A stretch of DNA of 64,000 nt, taken from the NCBI GenBank assembly GCA_963820095.1, contig CAWFZA010000020.1:18187-82186 (forward strand). The letters run 5' to 3'. Origin of the DNA: Roseiarcus sp963820095. Lineage in GTDB: Bacteria > Pseudomonadota > Alphaproteobacteria > Rhizobiales > Beijerinckiaceae. Both the position numbers and the translations under genes were made by a program. This document shows positions 37,681 to 46,166 of the stretch, piece after piece; within the stretch, counting starts at the first letter, position 1; the number at the start of each line of letters is the position of its first letter. Below the pieces are notes generated by a model. The model made no database searches and had not been told where the DNA came from. It was given only the letters and a program-made list of their open reading frames with translations.

Positions 37681-39060
37681 TCAGCCCTTCTTGATTTCGG
37701 CCTGCACCGCCTCCTTCACTTTGGTCATCGCCACCTTCGGGTCCGGTTCCTCGCCCTTGAGGTAGGTCTCCCAGATCGGCTTGCCGATGACGAACTGTTG
37801 CAGCCCGAAGAGGTTGTTGTCGATCGCCTTGGCCTTGTCGAGTTGCCCGCGAATCAAGGCCGACGGCCGGAGGCAGCCAATCTGGCTTATTGGCGGCCCA
37901 TTCCGTGTAGAACGACTTGTATGGCGGCAGCTGGAAGGGATGGACGCCCGGCGTGCCGACGATCGAATCCTTCCAGATCTGCGGATCGTAGGTCAACGCC
38001 TTGATGTATTCGGCGGCTTTCTCCTTGTTCTGGCCGTATTTGAACAAAGCGCAGCCGGTCGTCCAGAACACGGTTGAGCCCTCGCCATTGGTGAACTTGG
38101 GCAAGGGGCCGACACCCAGGAGCTTAGGATCGTCCCAGCTCGCTGCAAAGCGGAACGGCGAGTTGAAGTATTTGAAATAGAGGCCGACGCGCTGCGCAGC
38201 CCAGGCGACTTCGTCCGGGGTCGAATTCACGCCTGCGTCGGAGCGAGCCTTCCAGCAGGATGTCGGGATTCGAATAGGCCATGATCTGCTTCATCATCTT
38301 CAAGGCCTCGATCGCCGGCTCGCTCGTGAAGTCGAACAAACCGTCTGGCGTGTAGACCTTCGTGCTCATGCTGTGCGTAACGGGCACGAGGGAACGCCAG
38401 CCGTGCGAGTCGAAACGTCGCGCCCCACGGCGCCGCCTTCGAATCCACGATCTTCTTCGAGCTTGCGAGGAACTCGTCCCAGGTGGCGGGCGCGGCATTG
38501 GGCAGGCCGGCCTTGCTGGTGATGCCCGAATGCCAAGCCGAGCCGATCACGTCGAGGAGGAACGGCCAGCTGTATAACTTGCCATCGACCGTGCATTCCT
38601 CCCGGATCGACGGAATGATGTCGTCGATCACTTCCTTCGGAATGTAATTGTCCCACGGCTCGATGACGCCGGCCTTGATGAAGGCCGACATCTCGACGAA
38701 CGGCGTCTGGCCGACATAGACGTCCCACGTGCTTTGCTTGTTCTTGGCCTCGGCGACGAAACGCTCGATTCCGAAGCCTTCGACTGGAGCAATCTGGTAG
38801 TTGATTCCGGGGAACTTGGCGTTCACCGCCGGAATGCCGGGATGCAGGTCCTGAATCCACTGGTAGAAAGTTGGGGTCAATGGGCGGTCCGCTGCAAACG
38901 CCGGCTGGACGCCAGACTTCGCGACGGCTCCGACGCCGGCCAGGCCAAGGCCCGTGAGCAGGCTGCGAGTTAGGAAGTCTCGCCTGTCGATGCGACCTCC
39001 GGCGAGCTCCCGGCGCGCCGCTTCCCGAAAGAGGTATTCCTGTTCGTTGCGTCCACTCAT
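37681..39060 (-). CDS. Tat-exported extracellular solute-binding protein (family 1), three frame breaks
   Basis: About 459 residues for the ABC system. The N-terminus has a twin-arginine signal (RRDFLTRSLLTGLGLAGVGA) ending near PAFA. The mature part reads TFYQWIQDLHPGIPAVNAKF, YVGQTPFVEMSAFIKAGVIE, LYSWPFLLDVIGSAWHSGI in the first frame, then VYTPDGLFDFTSEPAIEALK in a second (from about 38400), then LPKFTNGEGSTVFWTTGCAL in a third (from about 38235), and finishes in a fourth from about 37860, ending near VKEAVQAEIKKG. All three switches equal one extra base. The reading restores a normal sugar-binding protein, so sequence error is likely. Substrate unknown; Tat export suggests folding before export. 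Confidence 0.82.
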
Positions 39061-39274
39061 TACCGACCTCCCAATGTTTCCCGGTCCCGAACGTCACTCG
39101 CAAAAAGCGCGCCATGCTGCTGTTCGACCGGCGGTTCGTTAGCGACCGCGATACGAGCCTAATTGGCGCCGAAACGGTGCATAAGTCAAAGCCCCCATTG
39201 CGACGCCTGATGCTTTTCAGTCCAGCGCCAACCGATAAGATGAGTGAGCGGCAAAGAAGATAAGGGATCGCGTC

Positions 39275-40054
39275 ATGAGCGTGCTCGACAAATTCAGGCT
39301 GGACGGCAAATGCATTCTTGTCACCGGCGGCAGCCGCGGGTTCGGCCGAGCGATTGCGCTGGCTGCGGCGGATGCGGGAGCCGACGTGATGCTTGTCGCG
39401 CGTGATCCCGACGCACTCGCCCGAACGGCTGACGAGGTGCGGCAACGCAATCGAAAGGTCTGGACCTTCCCGGCGGATATCGCCGATCCCGCGGTCTGCG
39501 AGGAGCTGTGCCGAAAGGCGCTCGCCGAGGCCCGGCCGATCGACATTCTTGTCAACAATGTCGGGGGCCGCAATGTCGACGTCGCAATCGAGACGTCCGA
39601 CCTCGCCACCTGGCGGAAATTCGTCGATCTCAATCTCACCCATTGCTTCATTTGCACGAAGATGATCGGCGGCGCGATGCTCGCGCGCGGTCAGGGCCGG
39701 GTGATCAATATCGCCTCGATCAGCGGTCTCATCGCCAATCGCGGCATTGGCGGGCGCCACTATGAAACGGCGAAGGCCGCGGTCATCCATTTCACTCGCG
39801 CCGCCGCCGCCGACTGGGCGACGCGCGGCGTGACCGTGAACGCCATCTGTCCGGGCCTTTTCATGACCGAGCCCAACAAGGAATGGGCCAGGAAAAATCC
39901 GCAGGTGATCGAGACGTTCGTACACTCGATCCCGATGGGCCGCGCCGGAGACCCTGACGAAATTGGTCCCCTCGCGGTCTATCTCGCTTCGCCAGCCTCG
40001 AGCTACGTCACCGGGGCCGCCTTCGTGATCGACGGCGGTTATACATTGTGGTGA
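39275..40054 (+). CDS. Short-chain dehydrogenase/reductase, gluconate 5-dehydrogenase-like
   Basis: 259 residues. Rossmann motif CILVTGGSRGFGRAIALAAA (about 13-32), NNVGGRNVDVAIE, NIASISGLIANRGIGGRHYE with catalytic Ser and Tyr and Lys (YETAKAAV), and C-terminal FVIDGGYTLW. It is most like polyol/aldonate dehydrogenases. It is divergent from the binding protein gene across a 214-base region that should hold both promoters, supporting a joint role in catabolism of the imported compound. Confidence 0.87.
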   Translation: MSVLDKFRLDGKCILVTGGSRGFGRAIALAAADAGADVMLVARDPDALARTADEVRQRNRKVWTFPADIADPAVCEELCRKALAEARPIDILVNNVGGRNVDVAIETSDLATWRKFVDLNLTHCFICTKMIGGAMLARGQGRVINIASISGLIANRGIGGRHYETAKAAVIHFTRAAAADWATRGVTVNAICPGLFMTEPNKEWARKNPQVIETFVHSIPMGRAGDPDEIGPLAVYLASPASSYVTGAAFVIDGGYTLW

Positions 40055-40090
40055 GAGCCGCGGAGTTCGCTTTCCCAAGCGCTTGCTGAT

Positions 40091-40828
40091 TCAGCCTGAA
40101 CCCTTGGCCATCACGGAGCGGATCAAGGCTTGAGAGGTGTCGAGCCGATCATACTCCGGGGGTCTGAGCTCTCCGCCCATGAACACATGCGGACGGCGAA
40201 ACCGCATGCCGCTTTCGACCGAATCGAGCGCGGCGAAATGCATCTCGCGCGGCTTTGCCGCAGCGACAATCCGCTCGACATTGCGCGCCGTGATCCCGCC
40301 GCCCGGCATGATGATGATACGGTCGCCTGCGCGCTTCATCAGCTCGACAATGAGCGGCAGGCCTTCGAGCACGCTCGGCTCCTGCCCGGAGGTCAGCACG
40401 CGATCGACGCCAAGCTCGATCAGCGTCTCGAGCGCGCGAAACGGATCGGCGGCGACATCGAACGCGCGGTGGAACGTCACCGAGAGGGGGCGCGCAAGCG
40501 CAACCAGCTCGCGCGTTCGGCCGATGTCGATTTCGCCCTCCGCCGCCAGGAGGCCGATGACGACGCCGTCGACGCCTTCGGCCTTGGCGGCTTCGATATC
40601 CGCCCGCATCGAGGCGAACTCATCGTCATTGAACAGGAAGTCCCCGCCGCGCGGCCTGATGATCACGTTGACGGCGATGCCGGAGACCTTCCGCGCCTGA
40701 CGGATCATGCCGAGGCTCGGCGTAATGCCGCCCTCGAGAAGATTGGCGCAGAGTTCGACGCGTTGAGCGCCCGCCTCCTTGGCGGCGCGGACGCCGGCGA
40801 CGGAATCCACGCATATCTCGTAGATCAT
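40091..40828 (-). CDS. cutC: CutC family protein
   Basis: 245 residues, TIM barrel. Family marks are EICVDSVAGVRAAKEAGAQR, VELCANLLEGGITPSLGM, VNVIIRPRGGDFLFNDDE, VTFHRAFDV, GVDRVLTSGQEPSVLEGL and IIMPGGGITARNVERI. CutC was first linked to copper tolerance, but that role is disputed; it resembles a hydrolase or lyase-type barrel. It is the last gene of a four-gene run with RidA, an amidohydrolase and a hypothetical protein, which argues for a catabolic role here. The ATG at 40828 is used. Confidence 0.9.
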   Translation of the reverse strand: MIYEICVDSVAGVRAAKEAGAQRVELCANLLEGGITPSLGMIRQARKVSGIAVNVIIRPRGGDFLFNDDEFASMRADIEAAKAEGVDGVVIGLLAAEGEIDIGRTRELVALARPLSVTFHRAFDVAADPFRALETLIELGVDRVLTSGQEPSVLEGLPLIVELMKRAGDRIIIMPGGGITARNVERIVAAAKPREMHFAALDSVESGMRFRRPHVFMGGELRPPEYDRLDTSQALIRSVMAKGSG

Positions 40829-40847
40829 GGCGGCTGTTCGTCTCGCG

Positions 40848-41318
40848 CTAGGCCCTAACCTGCAGAATGGCCTCGATCTCGACCATGATGCCGTTGGGCA
40901 GCGAACCCATGCCAACGGCCGAACGCGCATGGCGCCCGACGTCGCCGAACACTTCGACCAGGAGGTCGGAGCAGCCGTTGATCACTTTGGGATGATCTCC
41001 GAACGCCGGCTCGGCGTTGACCATGCCAAGCAGCTTGACCACGGCCTCGACGCGCGAAAGCTCGCCGAGCGCGGTCTTGGCGACCGCCAGCAACTGCAGG
41101 CCGGTGAGTTTCGCCGCTTCGTAGCCTTGCTCGACCGAGGCGTCCTTGCCGAGACGTCCGACCAGGAAACTGCCGTCCGGGCGCTTCGGCCCCTGCCCGG
41201 AGAGGTATAGGAAATTGCCCGCCAGCCGATAGGGCACATAGTTGGCCATCGGCGCGGGAACGGCGGGAAGCGTGAGGCCGAGCGCGGCGAGCCGCTCTTC
41301 CGGCGTTTTTGTCGTCAT
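40848..41318 (-). CDS. RidA family protein (YjgF/YER057c/UK114)
   Basis: 156 residues. RidA members hydrolyse reactive enamines/imines from PLP enzymes. Visible are LYLSGQGPKRPDGSFLVGRL, GYEAAKLTGLQLLAVAKTAL and VGMGSLPNGIMVEIEAIL, as in the long RidA subgroup. It is 20 bases from cutC and 40 from the amidohydrolase, so all three are likely one transcript. It may remove an imine formed in the pathway. Confidence 0.87.
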   Translation of the reverse strand: MTTKTPEERLAALGLTLPAVPAPMANYVPYRLAGNFLYLSGQGPKRPDGSFLVGRLGKDASVEQGYEAAKLTGLQLLAVAKTALGELSRVEAVVKLLGMVNAEPAFGDHPKVINGCSDLLVEVFGDVGRHARSAVGMGSLPNGIMVEIEAILQVRA

Positions 41319-41358
41319 GGCGCGGTCATCCTCAAAGATAGGGGAAATAAAGACAGGC

Positions 41359-42483
41359 TCAAACTTTAACCAATTGCCCGTTCATGACAACGCCCCGCGC
41401 GGCAAGGCGCGTCTGGCCAGCCAGATGCTCGCCGGTCGAGTCGACATAGTCGAAGTCGCCCGTCACCAGCTCGAGCAGCGACGCGTCGCCCGCAGCGCCC
41501 GGCTTCAACGTTCCAAGATCGCTGCGGCGCAAAGCTCTCGCGGGCGCGTCCGTCGCCGCCCGCACCGTGTCCACGAGCGAATGGCCTAGGCACAGAAACT
41601 TCGACATCGTCGTGAGGAGATCGAACGCCGGGCCATCGATGCAGAGCGCGTGCACGTCGCTCGATATGCAGTCAGGGGCGAAACCGTTGGCGAGCATCGT
41701 GCGCGCGGTCTTGAACGCGAACGACCCCATGCCGTGGCCGATGTCGAAGATGACCCCGCGCTTGCGCGCCTCGACGACGGCGGGGCGCACCCCACCCTCC
41801 GCGGTCGTCGGATTGTTGGGGAACGGGCGGAAGCAGTGGGTGAGAATGTCGCCCGGCCTCAAACGCTCCAGCACCTCCTCGAGCGTCGGCGGGGGCACGT
41901 CGATATGCGCCATGAGCGGCAAGCCAGCTTCTTCAGCGACTCTGAGCGCGATATCGAGCGGCACGGTTCCCGAATTCTGCGACGCATGGAAGCCGACCCT
42001 GACCTTGATCCCCCCGATCGTGTCGCGGTTCGCGCGCGCGACCTCGACCGCATCGATCGGCGCCATCAGTCTCAGATCGCCGCTTTCTCCCACCATCACC
42101 CGCCTGGAAAAGCCGTAGATGCCGGCGAAGGAGACGTTGAGAAGCGCGATGATCCGGACCGGCGACGGCCTGATCACATGCTCGAGAAAACCGGGATAAT
42201 TCCCTGGCCCGGCGCTGCCTGTATCAACGAGCGTCGTGCAGCCCCGACGCGCGAGAATCAGCGGATCGACACCGAGCGACGTGCCGCCCCAATAGACATG
42301 GGTGTGAAGATCGATCAGCCCCGGCGTGACGATCAGCCCCGTGACATCGCGAAACGCTTTGCCTTCAAGGCCCGCTCCAAGCTCGGCCACGCGACCATCG
42401 CGGAAACCGACATCCATGACGGAATCGATTCCCTGGGACGGATCGATCACGCGTCCACCACGCAGGATGAGATCAAGGGACAT
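41359..42483 (-). CDS. Amidohydrolase/deacetylase family metallohydrolase
   Basis: 374 residues. The metal site HTHVYWGG (about 59-66), the later HIDVPPP and ILTHCFRP, IFDIGHGMGSFAF and the Asp in CISSDVHALCIDG are the usual ligands of a two-metal amidohydrolase barrel. The N-terminal strand LILRGGRVIDPSQGIDSVMD is typical. Characterised relatives deacylate N-acyl amino acids or related amides. Together with RidA this suggests an N-acylated amino acid or amino-sugar acid as substrate; that is inference. Confidence 0.87.
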   Translation of the reverse strand: MSLDLILRGGRVIDPSQGIDSVMDVGFRDGRVAELGAGLEGKAFRDVTGLIVTPGLIDLHTHVYWGGTSLGVDPLILARRGCTTLVDTGSAGPGNYPGFLEHVIRPSPVRIIALLNVSFAGIYGFSRRVMVGESGDLRLMAPIDAVEVARANRDTIGGIKVRVGFHASQNSGTVPLDIALRVAEEAGLPLMAHIDVPPPTLEEVLERLRPGDILTHCFRPFPNNPTTAEGGVRPAVVEARKRGVIFDIGHGMGSFAFKTARTMLANGFAPDCISSDVHALCIDGPAFDLLTTMSKFLCLGHSLVDTVRAATDAPARALRRSDLGTLKPGAAGDASLLELVTGDFDYVDSTGEHLAGQTRLAARGVVMNGQLVKV

Positions 42484-42540
42484 GCCGGATACTTCTCGCT
42501 TGCGTTGATCTTCGCGGCCTATCGGAACGATTGGCCCGCG

Positions 42541-43752
42541 TCAAAGAAGGGCGACGCCGGTCACGCCGCGCTCTCGAGCGCGCGCTAGTCCTTCCGCGAT
42601 CCACTCGAGGTTCGCGTCTCTCACATGACCCCAATTGTAGAAAGCGATCTCGTTGACGCCGCCCGCGGCGAGCGCGCGGATTGCGGCGAGGAATTCGCCT
42701 TTCGATTCGAGATCGGGATAGGCCGGACGCAGGATGCCGCGCAGGCGGCCCTTGCCGCGCAGGCGGCGCTTGACGTCAAACAGGTCGGCTTTGATCCGTT
42801 CGCTCCCGTGTTCGTAGAAGCAGGCCTCGACAATTCCCGCCGCCTCGGCGAGCGCCATGAGATCGCTGCCTTCATACCAGGCGCCCGCGGTTGGGCGGGC
42901 GACCGAGGGGATCACCGCAACGGTCGCGTCCTTGCGCACCTTGTCCCGAATTTCGCGCACCAGCGACGTGACGACCGAGCATCGCCAATCCAGATAGGCC
43001 CTGAGGTCGCCGTCGCTGCGGACGTCCGCGAGCCAGAAGGCTTCCCCCATGTCGGCGGGGAAGTCGGCGTCGCTCGCGAGATAGGCTTCGACATCGGCCG
43101 CCACTTGCCGCTTGAGCGCCTCGACGCGAATGCCCGCGCTTTTCGCGCCCGCCATGCAATGGGCGCAGAAGCAGAGGCCGAGCTGACTGTCGAGCCAGCG
43201 ATTGGGCCGGTTGAGCGCGAACTCGTGATGGTAGCCGTGCGCGTAAGGAAGGAAGCCTGGCGTCTCCAGCGACAGGCCGCTGACGGGATAGGATTCGGTG
43301 ACGTCGCGTGCGAGGCCGATCGCATAGGCGCGCGCCTCGGGCGCCGAGGGGCAGAGATTGTAGATCAAGCGGTCGCCGAAGGCGTTGGCGACGACGGAAT
43401 CGGGATGAGCCAGGCCGAGCCGCGTGTTGTGCATGAGCACGAGCCAGACGTTGGTCGCGATCCGGCTTTGCCCGACAAGCTCGCGCATGACGTCCTTGCC
43501 GGATGAAAGGAGCGAGTTTTCAACCGGCTTGATTGCGCCGTAGCGGCTGAGATCCGGCTTGAAATAGATCGTGCCGTCCTCGGGAAAATAGACCTTGCCG
43601 CTCTTGCCATGCGGTCTCAGGAACTTGCCCGCATGGTAGCTGCCGACGATCGTCACCGTGTCGAGGCCAAGGCCGAGAAACCGGTCGACCGCCGCGCTGA
43701 CGCCGATCTCTGCGACATCCCAGGCGTAGGCGTATATGGCTTTGTAGCTCAC
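42541..43752 (-). CDS. TIM-barrel-like protein of unknown function
   Basis: About 403 residues. An aromatic-rich segment (AIYAYAWDVAEIGVSAAVDR) follows the start. Then GLDTVTIVGSYHAGKFLRPH (about 30-49), GLSLETPGFLPYAHGYHHEF (about 157-176) and QLGLCFCAHCMAGAKSAGIR (about 188-207) precede a helical region and a C-terminus with FYEHGSERIKADLF and EIAFYNWGHVRDANLEWIAE. Repeating strand-helix segments suggest a glycosidase-like barrel; the CFCAHC cluster could bind metal. I do not recognise a named family. The GTG start at 43750-43752 follows GGGGAAAA. It is the first gene of the run with the amidohydrolase, RidA and CutC. Confidence 0.7.
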   Translation of the reverse strand: MSYKAIYAYAWDVAEIGVSAAVDRFLGLGLDTVTIVGSYHAGKFLRPHGKSGKVYFPEDGTIYFKPDLSRYGAIKPVENSLLSSGKDVMRELVGQSRIATNVWLVLMHNTRLGLAHPDSVVANAFGDRLIYNLCPSAPEARAYAIGLARDVTESYPVSGLSLETPGFLPYAHGYHHEFALNRPNRWLDSQLGLCFCAHCMAGAKSAGIRVEALKRQVAADVEAYLASDADFPADMGEAFWLADVRSDGDLRAYLDWRCSVVTSLVREIRDKVRKDATVAVIPSVARPTAGAWYEGSDLMALAEAAGIVEACFYEHGSERIKADLFDVKRRLRGKGRLRGILRPAYPDLESKGEFLAAIRALAAGGVNEIAFYNWGHVRDANLEWIAEGLARARERGVTGVALL

Positions 43753-43891
43753 CGCATGTTTTCCCCGTCGGACCCTGAGGCGCCGAATGCCCAATTTTTC
43801 GTCTCGACCCGCATCCGGACAATTGCGGTCGCAATGCGAGCCGTCGTTCGAGTTCGCGCGGCCTTGATTTTCCTCAGGCGCGTAGCCGGGC

Positions 43892-44374
43892 CTACTTGTA
43901 ATAGCCCACGCCGCAGCCGAGAACATCGTCGGCCCTGGCGACGAGGCTTACCTTCCCGGCGAGCGTATCATCGGCGCCCGGCGTTGGGCTCACGTAGCTG
44001 ACCTCGCTAATTTGACCTTCCGGCTTCTGCATCGCCGCGTAGACCTCCTCGCCAAACGCCTGGCCCGTAGAATTCTCGCCGGCGCGTATGTCCGTGCCGA
44101 GAGCTTGCTTGAGGTTGGGATTGCCAATGGCAACGAGCGTGCCGTCGCTGGCGTTTGCGCAAAACACATAGAGGTCCCGGTCTCGGAATCCGCCTTCTCC
44201 CTTGTTGAACATGTCGAGCGCCTTGGCCTTATCCGCTTTCACAGCGGCGATGGCTTTGATCAGCATGGCCTTGGCTTCGTCGGCCGTGCCCCGGGTTTGC
44301 TGGGCGAAAGCCGGAGGCGAGAGCGCGATGGCCGCGGCCACCAACGCCGCGGCGATCCCGAATTTGCCGACCAT
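43892..44374 (-). CDS. Periplasmic single-cache domain protein
   Basis: 160 residues with a signal peptide (cleavage after about 24, PPAFA|QQ). The mature part has AKAMLIKAIAAVKADKAKAL, FRDRDLYVFCANASDGTLVA, GENSTGQAFGEEVYAAMQ and the C-terminal ARADDVLGCGVGYYK. This matches the sCache_2 sensory fold as free-standing periplasmic protein. It likely binds a small ligand. No partner chemoreceptor or kinase is adjacent. Confidence 0.8.
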   Translation of the reverse strand: MVGKFGIAAALVAAAIALSPPAFAQQTRGTADEAKAMLIKAIAAVKADKAKALDMFNKGEGGFRDRDLYVFCANASDGTLVAIGNPNLKQALGTDIRAGENSTGQAFGEEVYAAMQKPEGQISEVSYVSPTPGADDTLAGKVSLVARADDVLGCGVGYYK

Positions 44375-44608
44375 GGCGTTCCTCCTGTCGCGAGTTCGAC
44401 GAAGGGGCTGTCCATGCCACTATCAAAACCCACGGACGCGTGCACGCGGACGCGCGGCCCGACGAACCCTAGCTCCTTTTTGTTGCTTCGCCGAATTCAA
44501 AGTGAGCGCGGGACTGTGGGCCACCAAAGCGCCCGCCAATTCCGAATGCGGTGCGGGCTACACCCGCGTGGCGGACGGGTCGCGGCGAAAGCGATCGCCT
44601 CGGCAAGC

Positions 44609-44983
44609 TCAGGCGGAATCCTGGATGTCGAAGCGAGCCACCTTCCCCTCTCGAAAATGAAAAACGTGTCCGACCGTCTTGTCCTTGAGCCCGTGCGTCT
44701 GGCCTTCGATCGGCCTGCCTTCGAGATCGCGGATGGTCTGCCGCACCTCTGCGACGACCGAGCCATCAGTGGTCCGGTGAAAGCCCACCGGCTCGACATG
44801 CGGACTGATCATGGCCCATTGGCGCGTCCAGTACCCGCGCGCTGCCTCGCGGCCATGGACGTGGCCGCCATCCATCCCATTGGCCCAGGCGACATCATCG
44901 GTGAGCGCCGCCAGCACGCCATCGATGTCCCGTGCATTGAAGCGATCGTAGATGCCCTTGAGGAGTTCGACATCGCCATCCAT
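44609..44983 (-). CDS. NTF2-like/SnoaL-like protein
   Basis: 124 residues. LLKGIYDRFNARDIDGVLAA, LTDDVAWANGMDGG, AARGYWTRQWAMISPHVEP and VFHFREGKVARFDI give the cone-shaped NTF2 fold used by SnoaL-like isomerases and many small-molecule binding proteins. The role is unknown. The ATG at 44983 has GGAG upstream. It is divergent from a MarR regulator with only 89 bases between the starts, so MarR control of this gene is likely. Confidence 0.75.
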   Translation of the reverse strand: MDGDVELLKGIYDRFNARDIDGVLAALTDDVAWANGMDGGHVHGREAARGYWTRQWAMISPHVEPVGFHRTTDGSVVAEVRQTIRDLEGRPIEGQTHGLKDKTVGHVFHFREGKVARFDIQDSA

Positions 44984-45021
44984 CGGGGCTCTCCGTGCAA
45001 TGTGCGGGTATTTGAAAAAAG

Positions 45022-45041
45022 TTACATATGCACGTATATAT
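45022..45041. promoter_or_regulatory. AT-rich candidate operator between NTF2-like gene and marR
   Basis: ttacatatgcacgtatatat (45022-45041) is a strikingly AT-rich, partly dyad-symmetric patch inside a GC-rich 89-base divergent promoter region. MarR proteins usually bind such sites between themselves and their target gene. Symmetry is imperfect. Confidence 0.35.
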
Positions 45042-45072
45042 CCGGCCCGCGGCATGGCGCAAGGGGGGCGTA

Positions 45073-45543
45073 ATGGACCTGGATGTGCTTTCGACGCCCG
45101 GGCACCTGATCTCTCTCGCGGCGCGCGGCTTCGCCCGCCTCAGCGAAGCGCGGCTCAAGCCGCTGGGCTTCGGCGTCGGACATCTGCCGGTCTTGGTCGC
45201 GCTTCAGGATGGCCGGGCAAGCACGCAACGGGATCTCGCCCAATTCGCCAAGATCGAGCAGCCGCCGATGGCGCAGATGCTCGCCCGCATGGAGCGCGAC
45301 GGGCTCATTCGGCGAACGCCCGACCCGGCCGATGGGCGCATGAGCCGCATAACGCTCACGGAGGTCGCAGAGGCGCGGCTGCCGGACGCGGTTCAAGTCT
45401 TGCTTCGCGGCAATCAGGAGGCGCTGAGCGACTTCACGGACGAGGAGGCCCGGCTGCTCATCGCCCTGCTCACGCGCCTGATCGCCAATCTCGATCAGCT
45501 CGCCGGGGTCGCCGCGTCAACGGCGGATCCGAAAATCGGTTGA
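45073..45543 (+). CDS. MarR family transcriptional regulator
   Basis: 156 residues. Winged helix region STQRDLAQFAKIEQPPMAQM (about 56-75), then LARMERDGLIRRTPDPADGR with the wing and MSRITLTEVAEARL. Flanking dimerisation helices are present. The ATG at 45073 follows AAGGGGGG; a start at 45028 would overlap the putative operator. Ligand unknown, perhaps an aromatic compound as for many MarR proteins. Confidence 0.85.
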   Translation: MDLDVLSTPGHLISLAARGFARLSEARLKPLGFGVGHLPVLVALQDGRASTQRDLAQFAKIEQPPMAQMLARMERDGLIRRTPDPADGRMSRITLTEVAEARLPDAVQVLLRGNQEALSDFTDEEARLLIALLTRLIANLDQLAGVAASTADPKIG

Positions 45544-45570
45544 ACCATTCGAAGCCACCGCTTGCGGGAT

Positions 45571-45677
45571 TTGTCATTCCCGGCGGACCGCAGGTCTGAC
45601 CGGGAATCCAGGCGCCCCAAGCCCAGCGCATGCGGCCTGAATTCCCGATCGGCCGCCACGCGGCCGGGGAATGACAA
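45571..45677. repeat. Intergenic palindromic repeat
   Basis: ttgtcattcccgg at 45571-45583 is matched by ccggggaatgacaa at 45664-45677, closing a roughly 107-base hairpin with further internal complementarity. Elements with TTGTCATTCCCGG ends are widespread dispersed repeats in rhizobial genomes. Only one copy is in this window. Confidence 0.6.
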
Positions 45678-45729
45678 CGGAAGATCACATATCGCGAAGT
45701 CGGAAGGGGAAAGTGGAGGCTTCTGTTGC

Positions 45730-46036
45730 CAGGCGCCTCCGGACCCCGCCTAGAAGTGCAAACCCCTAGGACTTGATTCCCAGTACCAGCGCTGCATTAC
45801 GCAGCGAGGGCCACCGGAGCATAGTTGTCATTCGCAACTATAGGTTTGACCCGATAACGGCGGTATCATGCCGAGCAAAAGATCACCCTTTGGGTCCCCC
45901 GTCGAACCTATTTCGCCCCCGCCGAAACCCGCTTCTCTAGGCGGGCTTGGGTGGAGGCGCCGGGTACCGCCCCCGGGTCCGAAAGACTTATTCCGATGCC
46001 CATTTATCGCCATAGCCGTCCTTGCGGGCGGCGTTT
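45730..46036 (-). ncRNA. ssrA: Transfer-messenger RNA, circularly permuted two-piece form
   Basis: Rescues stalled ribosomes. On the minus strand the acceptor piece comes first and ends with the T-arm region and stem strand CGCCTCC (45959-45953). After a 28-base intervening hairpin the coding piece starts GGGGGCGAAATAGGTTCGAC (45920-45901), whose first seven bases pair with CGCCTCC. The tag frame at 45835-45797 begins GCG AAT GAC and encodes ANDNYAPVALAA then TAA, a standard alphaproteobacterial tag. After the discriminator A the sequence is CCCA rather than CCA, perhaps one extra C. The outer ends are estimated from hairpins, to within about 15 bases. Confidence 0.9.
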
Positions 46037-46166
46037 GATATATAGGGCTAAAAGCGCGGGCTGGGAAGAGGCGTTTCACGGTGAAAGCAGGGCAGCAAAC
46101 TCTGGTGAAACCCTCGCGCATCCGTTTCAGGGAGCTAGAGCAGTGTTAGTGTTGAAAGATAAATCC

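Noticed and set aside
38366..40078. A 570-codon minus-strand open frame
   Set aside because: Mostly antisense to the plus-strand SDR; its last part only repeats the binding protein in a wrong frame.
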